The position numbers and the translations under genes are program-made. Shown here one piece after another: positions 31,942-36,419 of a stretch of DNA of 36,419 nucleotides (its first letter is position 1; each line of letters begins with the position of its first letter). The stretch comes from CBDUVZ01 sp965370805 (GTDB lineage: Bacteria; Hydrothermota; Tepidihabitantia; Tepidihabitantales; Tepidihabitantaceae), in NCBI GenBank assembly GCA_965370805.1, contig CBDUVZ010000014.1, positions 1 to 36,419 of the forward strand. The letters are read 5' to 3'. The notes under the pieces were generated by a model. It searched no databases and was not told the origin of the DNA. It saw only the letters and a list, made by a program, of their open reading frames with translations.

Positions 31942-32853
31942 TCATCCCTGCCGGTCCTGTCGGTAGACGTTCTCCCGGATGAACCTCTCGTTCCGGCGCC
32001 ACCCTTCGGCCACCTTGACCCGGAGTTCGAGGAAGACCGGCCGGCCGAGGAACTTCTCCAGCCGCTTCCGGGCCACGGCGCCGACCCGCTTGAGCGCATT
32101 CCCGCCTTTGCCGATGACGATTGCCTTCTGCGACTCCCGCTCGACGTAGATTACCGCTTTGATATAGTCTTTGCGCCCGGGCCGCTCGCGGAACTCGTCG
32201 ATAATCACGGTCGTCGCGTACGGTATCTCCTCTCCGAACCGATTGAAGATCGCCTCGCGGACAATCTCCGCGGCGAAGAACCGCTCCGGCCGCTCGGAAA
32301 TCACGTCCGGTGGATAGAACGGCTCGCCCCGCGGCAGGGCCCGGATTACCGCGGTCTTCAAGTCCTCCACCCCGCTTCCCTTGAGCGCGGAAATCAGGTA
32401 CACCTTTTCGAACCGGTGCGCGGACAGCCGCTCGACCATCGGCAGCAGGGTCTCCTTGTCCACCCGGTCGATCTTGTTCATCGCAATGATGGTATCGCGC
32501 CGGGAGAGCGACCCCGGCACCGAATCGAATCTGCCCGGCCGGGTGGAGTCGATCATCAGGATCACCACGTCCGCGTCCGCCAGCGCCAGCTTGATCTCCC
32601 GGCTCATCATCTCCTGGAGCTTGTACGCGGGTCGCAGCATCCCCGGCGTGTCGAGGAAGACCGCCTGGAACCCGTCGCCGTTGAGGATACCGAGCACCCG
32701 GTGCCTGGTCGTCTGGGGCCGGGGCGCGACGATTGAGACCGGGTAGCTCAGCAGCCGGTTGAGCAGCGTGGATTTGCCGACATTGGGAAGCCCGACCAGG
32801 GCCACGTATCCGGACTTGAAACTGCCGGCGGAAGCGGAACCGGTCTCCGCCAC
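31942..32853 (-). CDS. era: GTPase Era
   Basis: Ribosome-associated GTPase that binds the 3' end of 16S rRNA and helps assemble the 30S subunit. 303 residues, the usual size. G1 GLPNVGKS, G3 DTPG, G4 NKID and G5 SALKG are all present, followed by a C-terminal KH domain with the loop IGKGGNALKRVG and 'FLELRVKVAEGWR'. GTG start at 32853, one base after the TAA of accA. A longer frame to 33045 has no family-like sequence and overlaps accA. Last gene of the KOW - porV - accA - era operon; coupled to accA by the 1-nt gap, as no ribosome site is seen. Confidence 0.96.
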   Translation of the reverse strand: MAETGSASAGSFKSGYVALVGLPNVGKSTLLNRLLSYPVSIVAPRPQTTRHRVLGILNGDGFQAVFLDTPGMLRPAYKLQEMMSREIKLALADADVVILMIDSTRPGRFDSVPGSLSRRDTIIAMNKIDRVDKETLLPMVERLSAHRFEKVYLISALKGSGVEDLKTAVIRALPRGEPFYPPDVISERPERFFAAEIVREAIFNRFGEEIPYATTVIIDEFRERPGRKDYIKAVIYVERESQKAIVIGKGGNALKRVGAVARKRLEKFLGRPVFLELRVKVAEGWRRNERFIRENVYRQDRQG

Positions 32854-32854
32854 G

Positions 32855-33793
<939 letters not shown>

Positions 33794-33807
33794 CTGCCCT
33801 CCCGGCG

Positions 33808-34686
33808 TTATCCCCGGCCGCTCAGCCCGACCGAAACCCGGTGGGCCGTGCCGAGGTCGTCATTCAAAGGAGTGAACGAATAGTCGAACCGGAACTGACT
33901 CAGCATCAGACCCAGCCCGAACCCGAACCGACTCTGGCCGTCAAGCCACTCGTGGCCGGCCCGCAGCGCGACCAGTTCGTCCCACCGGAACTCGACGCCG
34001 GAATGGACGTTGACGGCGCCGGTGTACACGAAGTACGAACCATCCAGCCCGAGGTCGAAACGGGCGCTGCCCAGGCACAGGCCGTAGCCCATTCCGAGTC
34101 GCGCCCGGGTCGGCAGGCGGAACGATTCCCGGTAATAAACCAGGTTCTTCCCGAAATCGACCACCGACGCCCCGACCGTCAATCCCTCGACCGGACCGAC
34201 CCGGACACCGGCTTCCAGCCCGGGACCGTGCGCCGTACTCTCCATTATCTTCGAGTAGTAGTACCGCCCGCTCAGCCCGGCCTGGACCACCGGGCCGAAC
34301 GAACGCGAGACGTTCAGCCGGAAGTTGAAATCATAAGGCATGAACTCGCCCAGCGGTTCCTCGATCGGGACTTCCGCCCGGTGCTCGAACGCGCCGCCCT
34401 CGAATACCGACAGCCCGACCCCGAGACTCGCGAATCCGAACCCGCGAACCAGTGACAGCGACTGCTGGCGCGTATCCAGCAGCCACTTGACGTAGGAAGC
34501 GCTCGCCGCAAATCCCCGGACCCCGGCGCTCGCCGCCGGATTCCACGACATCGCCTGGGCTCCGATAGCCGAAGCGACCCCGGTATTGCCCATCCCGGCC
34601 TCGCGCACCCCGGGCATGACCTTGAGCGAAGATATCCCGGAAAAACCCGGACCGGATATCAGAATCAGAACCAGCAATAAGCGCAC
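33808..34686 (-). CDS. PorV/PorQ-family outer-membrane protein
   Basis: 292 residues with signal peptide 'LLLVLILISGPGFSG'. The family start block 'VMPGVREAGMGNTGVASA' is followed by 'AMSWNPAASAG', then alternating amphipathic beta-strands to a final aromatic-containing strand 'RFDYSFTPLNDDLGTAHRVSVGL', as in a 14-strand barrel of the PorV/FadL type. In Bacteroidetes PorV shuttles T9SS cargo at the outer membrane. With five sorting-domain proteins in the window this is a likely role here, although PorV-type proteins are also multiple and diverse. GTG start at 34686, 3 nt after the stop of the KOW-domain gene, with GAAGGG upstream. Confidence 0.85.
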   Translation of the reverse strand: MRLLLVLILISGPGFSGISSLKVMPGVREAGMGNTGVASAIGAQAMSWNPAASAGVRGFAASASYVKWLLDTRQQSLSLVRGFGFASLGVGLSVFEGGAFEHRAEVPIEEPLGEFMPYDFNFRLNVSRSFGPVVQAGLSGRYYYSKIMESTAHGPGLEAGVRVGPVEGLTVGASVVDFGKNLVYYRESFRLPTRARLGMGYGLCLGSARFDLGLDGSYFVYTGAVNVHSGVEFRWDELVALRAGHEWLDGQSRFGFGLGLMLSQFRFDYSFTPLNDDLGTAHRVSVGLSGRG

Positions 34687-34689
34687 AAT

Positions 34690-35811
34690 CTACCCTTCGA
34701 TTATCTCGACGTTTGCCCGCGGCAGAACCACCCGCTCGCCGCCCTCGAGTTCGACCTCCAGGACCCTGGCCCTGGCCTCGGACTCCACCTTCTCAAGCTC
34801 CACCGGCAGCCGCGTGACCTTACCGATCTTACCGAAACTCGGCTCGCGGATAATCCGCACCGCCATCCCGACGTCCAGGCCGCCCTCGGCAGCGTGCTGC
34901 TCCGCTTCCCCGGTGCCCTTCTCCTGCGGCACAATCACCTCCGGCCGGATAACCCCGGCCCTTATCTGGGTCGCGCCGTTGACCGACGCCATCCTGCCCT
35001 CGAGCGACTTCAGAAGGTCGAACGTCCGCTGCGCCATCCGCATCGTGCCGAATCCCTCGGTAATCACCAGGGTCAGCCCCTTCTTCTCCGAGCCGGTAAT
35101 CGCCACGCCGATGTCATACCCCAGGAAACTCCGCAGGGTCGCATCCTCGACGCCGCCGGCAACCACTGCCGCAGCATGCACCGCCAGCGCCCGCTCGATT
35201 ATCTCCTGCGTTATCAACGACCCGGCAATCAGGATTTTCCCCGCGCAGTCGTCGCCGATATCGCCGGCAGTGACGATTGCGTCCGGCGCATCGCAGACCA
35301 TCTTCAACTCGCCCCGCACCTCGCCGCCGACCCCGAAGATACCCTGGACCAGGCTCGCCGACGTCTCGACAACGACGCCCTCGTTCTCAATCACCTCGAC
35401 GACCTCGCCCTCGATGTAAGCGTCGACCTGGACCGGCTGCGGCAGCTCGCGCAGCATCACCTGCCCGGTAACGGTCGACACGCTCTCGATCGAACCCTCC
35501 ACCGGCGAACGAATCTCCGACTTGAACAGGCCGAAAATCCCCTTCGACCGGGCGACCACTTCATCCTTCTCAACCGGGTCCCCTGCCTGCTTCAGCATCA
35601 GGCCCGGAACGTCCTCGGGCGGAATCCCGAGCAGCCCGCCGACATTCAGGGTCGCGACCGTACCCGGCAACTCGGTCCGGGCAACGATATCCTCGCCCCT
35701 GACCCGCTGCCCCTTCTCCGCTTTCGTCTCACCCGGCAGCGGCAGGCGTCGCTCTTTCCTGACCACTGTCCGGGCGGTCACTTTCAAACCCGGCGTATAT
35801 GCGTGTGCCAT
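34690..35811 (-). CDS. Conserved unknown protein with lipoyl/RnfC-like half-barrel and KOW motif
   Basis: 373 residues, no signal peptide. Order: N-terminal beta region with 'LPGTVATLNVGGLLGI' (~48-64); a half-barrel like those of biotinyl/lipoyl or RnfC proteins, 'IRSPVEGSIESVSTVTGQV' (~99-117); a central alpha/beta part 'AIVTAGDIGDDCAGKILIAGSLI' (key: AGDIGDDCAGK) and 'HAAAVVAGGVED'; and a C-terminal KOW-like 'GMAVRIIREPSFGKIGKVTRLP' (key: PSFGKIGKV). No lysine-containing lipoyl signature and no catalytic motif. It opens the operon with the porV-like gene, accA and era. Its role is unknown; its position just before the porV-like gene suggests envelope work, but this is a guess. The -10 box lies 8 nt before the ATG. 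Confidence 0.7.
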   Translation of the reverse strand: MAHAYTPGLKVTARTVVRKERRLPLPGETKAEKGQRVRGEDIVARTELPGTVATLNVGGLLGIPPEDVPGLMLKQAGDPVEKDEVVARSKGIFGLFKSEIRSPVEGSIESVSTVTGQVMLRELPQPVQVDAYIEGEVVEVIENEGVVVETSASLVQGIFGVGGEVRGELKMVCDAPDAIVTAGDIGDDCAGKILIAGSLITQEIIERALAVHAAAVVAGGVEDATLRSFLGYDIGVAITGSEKKGLTLVITEGFGTMRMAQRTFDLLKSLEGRMASVNGATQIRAGVIRPEVIVPQEKGTGEAEQHAAEGGLDVGMAVRIIREPSFGKIGKVTRLPVELEKVESEARARVLEVELEGGERVVLPRANVEIIEG

Positions 35812-35819
35812 TGCGGGTG

Positions 35820-35848
35820 AGGATATGAGAATTGGCGCAAGGTGTCAA
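35820..35848 (-). promoter_or_regulatory. Promoter of the KOW - porV - accA - era operon, probably leaderless
   Basis: Minus strand TTGACA (35843-35848), 17-nt spacer, TATCCT (35820-35825), then only 8 nt to the ATG at 35811. No ribosome site. Confidence 0.7.
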
Positions 35849-35865
35849 GCCGGCGGTTTACCCCC

Positions 35866-36419
35866 GAAAACCGATATGGGAATCTCACCACAAAGGCACG
35901 AAGAGCACAAAGCCGAGGGGCCGGAGTCGAATGGAAGCGTCACCTGTTGGATGCGCTCAATCCGAAGCAACGGAGAGGCGCAAAGCCGCGTGCTGTCTGA
36001 GTTCTGGCCTTGGTGACTTTGTGTCTTGGTGGTTCAACTTCGGTTCCTGGGTTTACCCATTTCTCGTTGGTCATAGCGACTTGGACCTTGGTTGACGCAT
36101 CGGGCCCCCTGGCTCCAGCTTCCGGCTTCATTCTGTGTCTATCCGTGTCCATCCGTGTTTATCTGTGGTCACTTCCTCTTCGTGCACTTGGCGGCCCGGA
36201 CAATTCCGAATGCCGAGTGGCGTTCTGCGACGCAGGAGCAGGTGCCATCCGATGGCTCAATGTCGAATTCAAACTTCCGCCCTCATCCGTGTCCATCCGT
36301 GGTTACTTCCTCTTCGTGCTCTTAATGCCTTGGTGTTTATTCCTTCCGCTCCGGCCCTCAGCCTTGGCGGCCTTGGCGGTTCACCTTCTCATTCTGCACT
36401 CTGACTTCTGACTTGTCCC
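35866..36419. repeat. Word-repeat island C (several blocks in both orientations)
   Basis: The left edge GAAAACCGATATGGGAAT (35866-35883) matches that of island B. Forward 9-mers of type GCACGAAG and ACCACAAAG lie at 35887-35912. Reverse-sense copies follow: 9-mers (36008-36034), 10-mers of block R (36133-36169, 36284-36305), block S (36241-36258), block Q (36311-36340) and block P (36361-36383). A heptamer stretch (TGGCTCC, AGCTTCC) lies near 36110-36130. No coding sequence is convincing in this 600-nt stretch. It continues to the window edge. Confidence 0.75.

Noticed and set aside
36010..36411. Plus-strand frames at the window end
   Set aside because: They are translations of island C repeats (for example 'SVSIRVYLW'), with no start signals.

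Overview
The window is GC-rich bacterial DNA with tight operons. Five large secreted proteins end in a C-terminal domain of the type IX secretion (T9SS, Por) sorting type: a PNP-like strand, then a 'GR.V' strand, then 'LS.GVY.VR ... K.VIQR'. A PorV/PorQ-like outer-membrane protein is encoded in the same window. This points to the FCB superphylum, and the overall style (long propeller proteins, short operons, high GC) is most like uncultured candidate phyla such as WOR-3/Stahlbacteria. The phylum is my inference; the FCB-type secretion signature is seen. No tRNA, rRNA, CRISPR array, phage or transposase gene was recognised.

Layout. 125-6088 (minus): three secreted beta-propeller proteins with sorting domains; the first two carry frameshifts. 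6224-6593: a broken small gene. 6844-7095: a 42-unit hexanucleotide tract. 7282-9879: clpB with a terminator. 9896-10286: a repeat island. 10270-11684 (minus): glyQ with an overlapping HD-domain gene, divergent from a DUF2007-like gene. 12112-16768: ppdK and pckA, separated by a second repeat island. 16960-21072: a 1370-residue secreted propeller/Kelch protein. 21201-24752 (minus): an operon of three parvulin-type PPIase/chaperone proteins. Then a TIGR04076-like gene (plus), a DOMON-type secreted protein, a gamma-carbonic-anhydrase-like protein, a propeller lipoprotein, and a 1074-residue secreted protein sharing its Kelch cassette with the 1370-residue one (all minus). 31942-35811 (minus) is the operon KOW/lipoyl-like protein - porV-like - accA - era. 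35866-36419 is a third repeat island.

How the genes work together. The sorting-domain proteins, PorV-like protein, periplasmic PPIases and lipoproteins form a protein-export and cell-surface theme. ppdK and pckA are neighbours acting on phosphoenolpyruvate. ClpB, GlyQ, Era and AccA are housekeeping.

The most unusual signal is a set of degenerate 'word' repeats with a fixed unit length per family (6, 7, 8, 9 or 10 nt). They occupy intergenic islands, run into the 3' ends of glyQ and ppdK, and recur in the loops and linker of the sorting domains of the secreted proteins. In the gene at 2739-3661, adding one copy (or removing two copies) of a perfect heptamer joins two reading frames exactly. 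This suggests slippage could switch the sorting tail on and off, although assembly error has to be excluded. Promoters are unusually canonical (TTGACA/G, 16-18 nt, TATNNT-like), and several put the -10 box so close to the start codon that the mRNA should be leaderless.
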